A DNA stretch of 6,040 bases from Bacteriovorax sp. (GTDB lineage Bacteria > Bdellovibrionota > Bacteriovoracia > Bacteriovoracales > Bacteriovoracaceae), in NCBI GenBank assembly GCA_030654205.1, contig JAURXW010000317.1, forward strand, positions 1-6,040. The letters run 5' to 3'. Positions 1 to 6,040 of this stretch are shown in pieces (position 1 is the first letter of the stretch; each line of letters begins with the position of its first letter). Below the pieces are notes generated by a model. That model saw only the letters and a program-made list of their open reading frames with translations, made no database searches and had not been told where the DNA came from. Both the position numbers and the translations under genes were made by a program.

Positions 1-614
1 ATCTCGGCGCCAAAGACAAGAAGGTAATTGCTGTTTCTGAGTTCATGCGGTCACTTTTAGAAGAGCAAAAAATTACATGTAACATTGTTATAAATAATCC
101 AATAGATTTAAAAGTTTTTAGCCCTGCCAAAAATTCGGACAGAAATAATGAATTTCTATTTGTAGGGAGATACGATTATTTGGCAAAGGGATTCGATATT
201 CTTGAAAATCTTGCACGTCAAAAATTAAAAATTACTTGTTACACAAATCATGAAGCTTCAATTGAGAATTTAAGTTTTAAACCAATGATAAAAAATAAAG
301 AACTTCCTTTAGTTTTTAACAGTTTTAAGTTTTTAATATTTCCTAGTCGTTTTGAGTCATTCGGCATGGTCACCGCAGAGGCCATGGCCTGTGGGCTTCC
401 AGTCCTTGTTCATCCTGTAGGGATTGGTCATGAGTTGGCAAAAAACATCCCAGAATTTGTAGTTGAGGATTTTTTCAATCAGGAAGTTTTAATTAATAAA
501 ATTAAGCATATCACTAAAAATTATGAGCATTATGCGGAGTTGGCCAGAATGTACGCGGAGAATAACTTTTCATTCGAAAAATTTGAATCTCAATGGATGG
601 AAGTATTGAAATGA
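1..614 (+). CDS. Glycosyltransferase family 4 (GT-B fold), 3' part of gene, cut by left window edge
   Basis: The gene is open from the left edge: reading from base 3 gives 203 codons before the TGA at 612-614. The ATG at 45 is internal, because the residues before it (VIAVSEF, then M) form the usual GT4 linker motif at the end of the N-terminal Rossmann domain. Seen next are the NNPID...F.P segment (about 106-125), the VGRYDYLAKGFD segment with the Arg and Lys expected to contact the nucleotide-sugar phosphates (about 162-197), and the E-x7-E motif with Glu codons at 354-356 and 378-380, inside FESFGMVTAEAMACGLPV. These are hallmarks of GT4 retaining transferases, so it should transfer a sugar from a nucleotide donor to the growing lipid-linked repeat unit at the cytoplasmic membrane face. 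By family length, roughly 150-180 N-terminal residues lie outside the window. Donor and acceptor cannot be read from sequence. It overlaps the next gene by 4 bases (ATGA). The family call is secure. Confidence 0.93.
   Translation, partial: LGAKDKKVIAVSEFMRSLLEEQKITCNIVINNPIDLKVFSPAKNSDRNNEFLFVGRYDYLAKGFDILENLARQKLKITCYTNHEASIENLSFKPMIKNKELPLVFNSFKFLIFPSRFESFGMVTAEAMACGLPVLVHPVGIGHELAKNIPEFVVEDFFNQEVLINKIKHITKNYEHYAELARMYAENNFSFEKFESQWMEVLK
599..603 (+). promoter_or_regulatory. Ribosome binding site for the unknown gene starting at 611
   Basis: GGAAG lies 7 bases before the ATG at 611. It decides the start of the second gene: the upstream in-frame ATG at 593 has no such site and would enlarge the overlap with the glycosyltransferase from 4 to 22 bases. 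The ATGA overlap at 611-614 also favours the downstream start. Confidence 0.65.
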
Positions 615-1408
615 TTAAATGGAAAATTGCAGACCGAGTAATTTCTGAAATTGTAATTAGTGATCTAAATTTAATTAATAAATGGGGTGTCGAAACTGCA
701 GATTCTTGGTCTTTTTTTTCTTTAGAAAAAGATATTGGTTATCGATATCAAGTAAAAGAATATAGCGAGGTTGTCACTGAAAATAAGTTTAATTCCTTTT
801 CACATATTAAAATGAAAGAAGGTGAATGGATTTTAGAGGTTATCGACGAATTGAAAGATAACAAAATTACTCGCAAAGCCAAAGTTGTTTGCTTGGAAGA
901 TTCATACTTTATGGATTTTGTTATTAGGTTTCGTTTTAAAGCACAATTCTTTACTAAGGCCTTTATTGCGGGACACGAACTTGTTCATAGTAAATCTAAT
1001 ATTTATCATCAGTATCCAGTAAATGAAGCACAGTTAGATGGTTTAAATTACAGTGCTAAGTTCAAATTAATTAATTCTCAATGTTTAGGTAAGTTTAAAC
1101 CACACTTATATGTAAGAGATCATTTAGATGAGTGGGTGGTACATGCTCGAATGATTCCAACTGTAGAAGATAAAAATATTATAAAATTGTGCAGTCGTTA
1201 TTTTAGAACATCGCCTTTACCGCAGGTAATTTCTAATTTTATTTTAAGTTTTCCCTTAATTAAAAAATATCTTTGGTTTCGTGCTGAGCATACTCCATAC
1301 AAGACTAGATTCGCGCGGTTTTTTTCACCGAATGCTTTTCCTTTAGTCCAGTTAAAAAAAGGTCAAGAGATATTCTGGGAAGTTGAAGTGGAGTTAAATG
1401 AAAAATAA
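611..1408 (+). CDS. Unrecognised 265-residue protein in polysaccharide operon
   Basis: I do not recognise this protein. The start at 611 is chosen over the in-frame ATG at 593 because of the GGAAG site 7 bases upstream and the 4-base ATGA overlap with the preceding glycosyltransferase. No signal peptide or clear transmembrane segment is visible, so it is probably cytoplasmic or peripheral. The sequence alternates short hydrophobic and charged runs (for example residues 71-119 and 251-263), suggesting a mainly beta fold, with a more helical hydrophobic patch near 205-224. Residues 122-126 (GHELVH context) match HExxH, but they are followed directly by SKSNIYHQYP rather than by a recognisable third zinc ligand pattern, so I do not call it a metalloprotease. 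Its place between a GT4 transferase and the flippase suggests a role in making or modifying the repeat unit; a sugar-modifying or scaffold protein is conceivable. It ends 11 bases inside the flippase gene. Confidence 0.85.
   Translation: MIKWKIADRVISEIVISDLNLINKWGVETADSWSFFSLEKDIGYRYQVKEYSEVVTENKFNSFSHIKMKEGEWILEVIDELKDNKITRKAKVVCLEDSYFMDFVIRFRFKAQFFTKAFIAGHELVHSKSNIYHQYPVNEAQLDGLNYSAKFKLINSQCLGKFKPHLYVRDHLDEWVVHARMIPTVEDKNIIKLCSRYFRTSPLPQVISNFILSFPLIKKYLWFRAEHTPYKTRFARFFSPNAFPLVQLKKGQEIFWEVEVELNEK
1390..1393 (+). promoter_or_regulatory. Ribosome binding site for flippase gene
   Basis: GGAG lies 4 bases before the ATG at 1398, inside the last codons of the preceding gene. The spacing is shorter than ideal, but it is the only Shine-Dalgarno-like match near this start and it supports the 11-base overlap. 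Confidence 0.5.
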
Positions 1409-2714
1409 TTTGAGACATAATATTGTATTTTCATTTTATGAGAAAATTGGAATTATTATTTCACAATTCATATCTTCAATTTTGTTATCAAGGTTCTTAC
1501 CTCGCGAAGATTTTGGAGGAATTGCTGTTATTACAGGTGCATTTGCCTTTGTTCAATTTGTTAATATCGCCATCGAAAATGTTTTAGTTAAAGATTTTCA
1601 AACTCTTAAGTTGTCTATTAATGAATCAATGTCCCAGTTTATACAACTTAATATAATCAAGGTTATTCTTATTTCCATTTGTTGTCTTTCGATAGGATAT
1701 GCATACTACTTTTATACAGGGAAAACTCTCTTTCTTTATATTTCTTGTTCATTATTATTAGTATTAATTATGGATATTTTGATTTCACCATTGATCATTT
1801 ATGCCAGTTTATTATATAAACAAAATCTAGTAACTAAAATTTCATTAATACGGTGGAGCCTAAATGTTTTTGGATTATGCTTTTTAATTAAATTTCCTAG
1901 CCTTAAAGTTGTTTTGATTAAAGATTTAGTGGTTCTAGTCGTGGTACTTATACTTTGGTATTATTACGCCAGTCGAGAATTAAAATTGGCAGTTAAATTT
2001 CAAAAATTAAACTTTGAATTTCTAAAAAATAAATTACTTGGATATTCAGTATGGGTTCATTTAATTGGAGTTATTTCCAATATTGTTTATAGAGCAGATG
2101 CATTTATTCTTTATTATTTTGTTAGTTTAAAATTAATCGGAAATTATAATATTGCTCTGACAGTGGCCAATGTAGCCAATATTATTCCCTCAATATTAAT
2201 AACCCAAAACAATGTTGCCCTTTCACATTGCAAAACTGACCTAGAATCTAAATTAATTACAGGTAAATTTATTAGGTTTTCTATTTACTTAGGAATAGTG
2301 TCACTAGTTGCATTTATGATCCTCGGAAAAGTCTATATTAGATTGATTACTAAGTCGGGAATTGATGAGATTTACGAATATCTATTATTTATTGTAAGTG
2401 GGCTATTAATAGTTAAAATGATTATTTCGCCACTTGTTTCATACATAAATATTAGAGGTAATGTAAAAAAACTCTTTTTTAAAGTTCAATTACCGCTTTT
2501 GGTACTTGTTGTGTGCAATTATGTTTTGTTTTCTCAACTATGGGGAGCTAAGGGCGCCGCCATAAGTAATTTATTAAATGGCATTTTATGGTTAGGGCTT
2601 ATTTATATTGAAATTAATTCTTATGAGTTTAAAATTTTACATATCGGCTCATTTAGAGATGATTATAACCAAGTAAAAAGCTATGTTGAAAAAAAATTCA
2701 CCTCTCTTAAATGA
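1398..2714 (+). CDS. Wzx-type polysaccharide flippase (MOP superfamily)
   Basis: This is a 438-residue integral membrane protein that should flip undecaprenyl-linked repeat units from the cytoplasmic to the periplasmic face of the inner membrane. Hydrophobic segments cover nearly the whole length; I count about a dozen, for example near residues 16-30, 42-60, 84-104, 111-138, 150-166, 169-190, 219-241, 250-269, 293-313, 327-350, 360-378 and 386-406. This fits the 12-14 spans and usual 400-500 residues of the family. The N-terminal LSRFLPREDFGGIAV (30-44) corresponds to the conserved segment after helix 1, and LWGAKGAAISNLLN (381-394) is the common C-terminal motif of the polysaccharide biosynthesis C-terminal domain. 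Family membership is clear; substrate specificity cannot be inferred. It overlaps the upstream gene by 11 bases and the downstream acyltransferase by 32 bases. I leave the symbol blank because Wzx proteins are too divergent to assign an orthologue. Confidence 0.92.
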   Translation: MKNNLRHNIVFSFYEKIGIIISQFISSILLSRFLPREDFGGIAVITGAFAFVQFVNIAIENVLVKDFQTLKLSINESMSQFIQLNIIKVILISICCLSIGYAYYFYTGKTLFLYISCSLLLVLIMDILISPLIIYASLLYKQNLVTKISLIRWSLNVFGLCFLIKFPSLKVVLIKDLVVLVVVLILWYYYASRELKLAVKFQKLNFEFLKNKLLGYSVWVHLIGVISNIVYRADAFILYYFVSLKLIGNYNIALTVANVANIIPSILITQNNVALSHCKTDLESKLITGKFIRFSIYLGIVSLVAFMILGKVYIRLITKSGIDEIYEYLLFIVSGLLIVKMIISPLVSYINIRGNVKKLFFKVQLPLLVLVVCNYVLFSQLWGAKGAAISNLLNGILWLGLIYIEINSYEFKILHIGSFRDDYNQVKSYVEKKFTSLK

Positions 2715-3312
2715 TTTACTTTTTGGACAAGGCCTTTGGGGCTTGATAGAAGTAGTGACTGACAGAATGCTTTTTTTTATATTCTACAAAGCTTTATATC
2801 AGCGTACTTTTAAATATTATGGAAAAAATATTCGATGGGGACGTGGTTTTAGAAAATTTATAATACCTAAATCAGTTCGACTCTCTTGTCCTGAAAAAAT
2901 TAGTATCGGTGATAACTGTCAAATTGATGATTTTGTATTTTTACAATCTGATTCTGGTGAAAAATTTGAATCCGGTATTACGCTTGGTGAAAAAGTAAGA
3001 ATCAACTCAAATAGCCATATTCTAGCTGGTTCAAAAATTGAAATTGGAGATGAAGTTTTAATTGCTCCATTTTGTCTTATTACTTCAAATAATCACCGCA
3101 TTGATTTAGATATCAGTATCATGAATCAAGGAATGAAGCATTCTGGTGAAGTATTTATTGGAAAAGGATCTTGGATCGGACAAGATTCAAAAATTTTAGG
3201 CGGAGCTTATATTGGCGAAAATTCAGTTGTAGGTGCAGGTGCAATCGTTCTTAAAGGTAATTATCCAAGCAGAAGTAAAGTGTTAGGGCTAGCTTCAAAA
3301 ATTAAATCATGA
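2683..3312 (+). CDS. Left-handed beta-helix (hexapeptide repeat) acyltransferase
   Basis: A 209-residue protein, probably a sugar O- or N-acetyltransferase using acetyl-CoA. Hexapeptide repeats of the [LIV]-G-x-x type run from about 72 to 190: ISIGDN, ITLGEK, IEIGDE, VFIGKG, SWIGQD, AYIGEN and VVGAGA. SNNHRI (135-140) carries His138, the likely general base of the maltose/galactoside-acetyltransferase-like subgroup. The N-terminal part (about 17-60, with a hydrophobic stretch 29-38 and YYGKNIRWGRG) matches the helical lead-in seen in such enzymes from polysaccharide loci. The usual C-terminal GxPA turn reads GLAS here (202-205). The start is less certain: ATG 2683 gives a 32-base overlap with the flippase and has only a weak A-rich upstream sequence; ATG 2767 is an alternative with no better site. 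I prefer 2683 because it retains the lead-in. It likely decorates a sugar of the repeat unit in the cytoplasm. Confidence 0.9.
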   Translation: MLKKNSPLLNDLLFGQGLWGLIEVVTDRMLFFIFYKALYQRTFKYYGKNIRWGRGFRKFIIPKSVRLSCPEKISIGDNCQIDDFVFLQSDSGEKFESGITLGEKVRINSNSHILAGSKIEIGDEVLIAPFCLITSNNHRIDLDISIMNQGMKHSGEVFIGKGSWIGQDSKILGGAYIGENSVVGAGAIVLKGNYPSRSKVLGLASKIKS

Positions 3313-4802
3313 AAAAATTAATTAATGATCTTAATAATAAATCATTAAATATAGCAAATTATTTGTCTCAATATCTCAGCACACATAATTCATTTAAATT
3401 AAGAACATTTTATGGTGAGAGTTTTGCACTAAATCTTCTCTATCGTCACAAAATTCTCGATGAAAAAAACAAAAATATATTAATTAACCAATATTTAAAA
3501 AAAGACAAATCAGACCCTGAGTTTCATTTTGAATTTAATAATTATGCATTCTCTGATCTTTTTAAACGAAGTGAGGATGCTCAATATCGCGAGCTCTACT
3601 TGCCATTAAAATTTAAAGGAACAAAGTGTACTAATTGGACCCTGTTAAGGAGTAATGTACGTTTAATTGAAAATGTTGACGTTATTTTGGCAAGGGAAGA
3701 ATTTAGAAGTAAAATTAATAATTATCAATTATCTAGCGGTCTTATTCTCGATGATGTTGGTGTAAAATCTTTTCAATATCATTGTTTTTCCATGGCCATG
3801 CTCTTAGAGATCTATGAAATCTCTATGGATGCCGAGGCACTGAATTCTTTTATTAGCGGAGTAAAGTTTATTAGAAATTTTATTCTTAAAAATGGAGACG
3901 CTCTGTATATTGGTCGTGGCCAAGAACAAAGTTTTGGACTTGGTGTTTTAATTTATATTCTTTCTAAATTTTATAGCTTAACTAAGGATCAAGACGTTTT
4001 ATTTGATATTAAGTTGGTTTTAGAATTTATCTCTAAATTTCAGTATAGCAATGGCTCGTTTCCATTAGTTTTCACTGGAAAAGAAAATCCAATTCCTCAA
4101 AATGTCGATATGAATTCAGTCGAATTTTCTGGGTGGTATCCCTATAATAATTTTTTTGATTATTTACCATTTTTAGGTTTCTTCCTTCATAAAGCTTTTG
4201 AGTGTCTAAACCAAGAAGAAGTACTTGTTCTTAAGTCTGAAAATATGCAAAAATCCACTCAGCATAACTTCAAGGATAACTCCTTCATTAAAGTTAACAA
4301 AGATAAATACTCTGCAGTTCTGTCACTACCTGGTGGGTACTGGACTAACGATTTGCCTATGCCACTTATTTTGTATAAAGGTAATTTCATTACTCCAATG
4401 TTAGGTGGAGAGCAATTTCAAAAATCGTTATACAGTCTTGAAGCACTTTCAATGCCGACAACCAGAAAAGGCAACCGCTCTTGGAGAAAGCTTGGTAGAG
4501 GCTTGTTCATTGGCAATAATTTAATTTGGGTTAGCCTTTTTGGAGTGATGCTTAGGCGTTACAAGTTTTATGATAATAATATAATTATTAAAAATTATAC
4601 GTTTTCTTGGATCAAATCTTTTCAAAATTTTTCTTTTTTATCCACATGTAAATTAACCAGTGATGCTCAATTAATAAGTGATAGCTATATCGTAAAATTT
4701 AATTCCAAAATACATTCACAACAAAATGGATATTCTGCAATGGGAGATCTAAAGGTAATCAAAACCAGCATGAATATTGAAATTAATTTGGAGCTAATAT
4801 AA
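3309..4802 (+). CDS. Putative toroid plus beta-domain protein, polysaccharide-lyase/heparinase-like (tentative)
   Basis: This 497-residue protein begins in a 4-base ATGA overlap with the acyltransferase. There is no Shine-Dalgarno match at usable distance, so its translation is probably coupled. Residues about 30-300 look mostly helical, in repeated hairpin-like blocks, with aromatic and polar clusters typical of an (alpha/alpha) toroid: FQYHCFSMAMLLEIYE (155-170), NGDALYIGRGQEQSFG (195-210) and GWYPYNNFFDYLPFLG (275-290). Residues about 320-497 look beta-rich (PGGYWTNDLPMPLILY near 341-356, then alternating strands). A helical toroid followed by a beta-sandwich is the layout of heparinase II/III-, alginate- and hyaluronate-lyase-like enzymes, which cleave or bind uronic-acid-containing polysaccharides. 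I see no signal peptide, unlike secreted lyases, so it may act in the cytoplasm on the lipid-linked unit or be a non-catalytic relative. The fold reading is inference; I cannot name a family or catalytic residues with confidence. The coding region itself is secure. Confidence 0.88.
   Translation: MKKLINDLNNKSLNIANYLSQYLSTHNSFKLRTFYGESFALNLLYRHKILDEKNKNILINQYLKKDKSDPEFHFEFNNYAFSDLFKRSEDAQYRELYLPLKFKGTKCTNWTLLRSNVRLIENVDVILAREEFRSKINNYQLSSGLILDDVGVKSFQYHCFSMAMLLEIYEISMDAEALNSFISGVKFIRNFILKNGDALYIGRGQEQSFGLGVLIYILSKFYSLTKDQDVLFDIKLVLEFISKFQYSNGSFPLVFTGKENPIPQNVDMNSVEFSGWYPYNNFFDYLPFLGFFLHKAFECLNQEEVLVLKSENMQKSTQHNFKDNSFIKVNKDKYSAVLSLPGGYWTNDLPMPLILYKGNFITPMLGGEQFQKSLYSLEALSMPTTRKGNRSWRKLGRGLFIGNNLIWVSLFGVMLRRYKFYDNNIIIKNYTFSWIKSFQNFSFLSTCKLTSDAQLISDSYIVKFNSKIHSQQNGYSAMGDLKVIKTSMNIEINLELI
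4790..4793 (+). promoter_or_regulatory. Ribosome binding site for family 2 glycosyltransferase
   Basis: GGAG lies 8 bases before the ATG at 4802. This is the best-spaced Shine-Dalgarno match in the window, and it fixes this start together with the TAATG stop/start overlap. Confidence 0.7.
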
Positions 4803-5557
4803 TGGGAGTATCAATTGTCATTCCATCATTTGAAAGACCTGAACTATTGGATCGTTTACTTCAAAGTATAGCGAACCAAACCTATAAAGAGTTTGAAGTA
4901 TTTGTCGTGGATGATAACTCAAGTAATTTTTACAGAGTTGAACAAGTTGTGAATAAGTATAGTAAAGAATTTAAAATTGAATTAACTAAAAACAAAAAAA
5001 AGATGGGTGCTCCATTCTCTCGAAATAAAGGAATTAACTTAGCACAAAATGATTTAATTGCTTTGGTTGATGATGATGATGAATGGTTTCCATTAAAACT
5101 TGAAAAACAAATTGAAGTTTTTAAAAATTCAGGTGATGAAGTTGGTCTCGTATATACCTGGACTAGAGTCATAGATTCAAGTCGAAATATTTTAAGAGAA
5201 GCGACTGAGGTTATAGAAGGTATTGCGAAAAATGAAATTTTAGACAATTGTTTTATTTCTTCACCTTCAGTCATGGTACGTAAAAAAGCAATTATTAAGG
5301 CCGGTCTATTTGATGAATCTTTTCCTAGTTGTCAAGATTGGGACACATGGACCAGAATTATTTTTAACAATTATGAAATTAGAGTTTGTTCAGAATTTTT
5401 AACATATTATTATAAACATGACGGGCCAACTATTGGTACCTCTCCTCGTGCAAAAGAAGGCTTTATTCTTTATTATCAAAAGCACTTCTTTAAGCTTTTG
5501 CGATTCGGTAAGTTTAGACACCTCATCAGATTTTTTAGATTAAAAGTAGGTATATGA
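4802..5557 (+). CDS. Glycosyltransferase family 2 (GT-A fold)
   Basis: A 251-residue inverting-type sugar transferase, expected to use a nucleotide-sugar donor at the cytoplasmic membrane face. The N-terminus has the classic GT2 opening, VSIVIPSFERPELLDRLLQS (3-22), followed by VVDDNS (35-40), which binds the nucleotide. GAPFSRNKGI (69-78) is the usual segment before the metal site, and LVDDDDEW (88-95) holds the DxD-like metal-binding aspartates. SSPSVMVRKKAIIKAGLFDES (153-173) and QDWDTW (178-183) supply the acceptor-side loop and the probable catalytic Asp, in the position of the family's ED-W motif. The C-terminus (about 222-251) is basic and aromatic (KHFFKLLRFGKFRHLIRFF), suiting membrane association. 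It overlaps the previous gene by one base (TAATG) and the next by four (ATGA). Length is normal for compact GT2 enzymes. The sugar transferred cannot be told from sequence. Confidence 0.95.
   Translation: MGVSIVIPSFERPELLDRLLQSIANQTYKEFEVFVVDDNSSNFYRVEQVVNKYSKEFKIELTKNKKKMGAPFSRNKGINLAQNDLIALVDDDDEWFPLKLEKQIEVFKNSGDEVGLVYTWTRVIDSSRNILREATEVIEGIAKNEILDNCFISSPSVMVRKKAIIKAGLFDESFPSCQDWDTWTRIIFNNYEIRVCSEFLTYYYKHDGPTIGTSPRAKEGFILYYQKHFFKLLRFGKFRHLIRFFRLKVGI
5546..5550 (+). promoter_or_regulatory. Weak ribosome binding site for the membrane gene at 5554
   Basis: GTAGG (preceded by A-rich sequence) ends 3 bases before the ATG at 5554. Spacing is tight and the match partial. With the ATGA overlap at 5554-5557, it points to translational coupling with the glycosyltransferase. 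Confidence 0.35.
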
Positions 5558-6040
5558 GTAAAGCAGTATCCCTATATGTAATTTTATTTTTTCTGATTTT
5601 TTTTCCAGTCTTGGATATTTCAGGACATTTTATCAATATTGTCGAGTTTTATATCTATGCCTTATTTTTTTTCAATATTAAAAAAATGATTCCAATTGCT
5701 GCTGTTAAGATTTATATAGTTTATCTCGTGTTATTTTTTATCTCGGTAGTCTTCACAGCTTTAATAGCTTCCAAACCAATAAATAATTATGATTTTTTCA
5801 TACTTCGAAACGGTGCTCAGCTTGTGTGTCTTTTGAGTATTCTTTATCTAAGGATTTTTGAAATATTTAAAGAAGAAACGCCTGAAAAATTAAAAATGAT
5901 AATTTTACGATGCTTTTACATTCTGGCCTTACCCGCTTTTTTAGTGTTTGCAGAAAGGTTAAATCTTTTAAATTCCAGACAAATAGTCAAACTTCTCTAT
6001 AAACCTCAATTTTTCTTTTTAGATGCTAATGTCTTTAGTG
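5554..6040 (+). CDS. Multi-span membrane protein, probable Wzy-like O-antigen polymerase/ligase, N-terminal part, cut by right edge
   Basis: The frame opens at the ATG at 5554 in an ATGA overlap with the glycosyltransferase stop and stays open to the window end, giving 162 residues. At least five hydrophobic segments are visible, near residues 5-21, 26-41, 48-71, 85-103 and 117-133. Between them lie short polar loops and a charged cytoplasmic-looking loop at 104-116 (KEETPEKLK). The FFILRNGAQLVCLLSILYL region (81-99) resembles the helix pairs of O-antigen polymerases, which typically have 10-14 spans and 380-450 residues, so over half of the protein would lie outside. The locus already has a flippase and two glycosyltransferases and otherwise lacks a polymerase, which strengthens the call. 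Wzy proteins have little sequence conservation, and the diagnostic large periplasmic loop is not in view. An O-antigen ligase-like protein or another polytopic protein remains possible. Confidence 0.7.
   Translation, partial: MSKAVSLYVILFFLIFFPVLDISGHFINIVEFYIYALFFFNIKKMIPIAAVKIYIVYLVLFFISVVFTALIASKPINNYDFFILRNGAQLVCLLSILYLRIFEIFKEETPEKLKMIILRCFYILALPAFLVFAERLNLLNSRQIVKLLYKPQFFFLDANVFS

Noticed and set aside
45..47. ATG as the true start of the glycosyltransferase
   Set aside because: The codons just upstream encode the conserved GT4 linker (VIAVSEF) and the frame is open to the window edge, so the gene is truncated by the window and does not start here.
379..390. Perfect 12-base palindrome AGGCCATGGCCT
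   Set aside because: It falls in the codons of the conserved EAMAC segment of the GT4 E-x7-E motif, where the protein sequence explains it. An operator inside this coding region is not supported.
593..610. Earlier ATG for the unknown protein, adding six residues (MDGSIE)
   Set aside because: It has no ribosome site and deepens the overlap with the glycosyltransferase, while ATG 611 has GGAAG at 7 bases and an ATGA junction.
4996..5002. In-frame A_AAA_AAG slippery heptamer in the GT2 gene
   Set aside because: A -1 shift here meets a stop at 5026-5028 and would give only a short fragment lacking the metal site. No obvious stimulatory hairpin or Shine-Dalgarno spacing was seen, so it is more likely just a Lys-rich loop.
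4930..5274. Open reading frame of 114 codons on the - strand
   Set aside because: It lies wholly antisense to the strongly supported GT2 gene, over its conserved motifs. Its Ser/Phe-rich translation looks like a shadow of that gene, not a protein.

Overview
The window is one unbroken stretch of a surface-polysaccharide (O-antigen, capsule or exopolysaccharide) biosynthesis operon. Seven genes lie on the + strand, and the first and last are cut by the window edges. The DNA is strongly AT-rich. Every gene overlaps the next one by 1 to 32 bases. I see no intergenic space, internal promoter, terminator, RNA gene, mobile element or CRISPR array. The flippase / polymerase / glycosyltransferase / acyltransferase mix is typical of Wzx/Wzy-type loci, so a low-GC, probably Gram-negative bacterium is most likely. 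No sequence here fixes the taxon; marine Bdellovibrionota-like bacteria are one guess at low confidence.

Layout: (1) positions 1-614, C-terminal part of a GT-B family 4 glycosyltransferase; (2) 611-1408, a 265-residue protein I do not recognise; (3) 1398-2714, a Wzx-type polytopic flippase; (4) 2683-3312, a left-handed beta-helix (hexapeptide) acyltransferase; (5) 3309-4802, a 497-residue protein that looks like a helical toroid followed by a beta-rich domain, as in heparinase/alginate-lyase-like enzymes, but with no signal peptide; (6) 4802-5557, a GT-A family 2 glycosyltransferase; (7) 5554 to the right edge, the N-terminal 162 residues of a multi-membrane-span protein, best explained as a Wzy polymerase or related O-antigen polymerase/ligase.

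How they fit together (inference from families): the two glycosyltransferases add sugars to a lipid-linked repeat unit at the cytoplasmic face. The hexapeptide enzyme probably acylates a sugar. The flippase moves the unit across the inner membrane, and the last gene would polymerise it. The initiating phosphoglycosyltransferase, nucleotide-sugar synthesis genes and chain-length regulator are not in the window. The most interesting items are the two unrecognised soluble-looking proteins (2 and 5) embedded in the export/assembly cassette. Gene 5 in particular looks like a cytoplasmic relative of polysaccharide-cleaving or polysaccharide-modifying enzymes.
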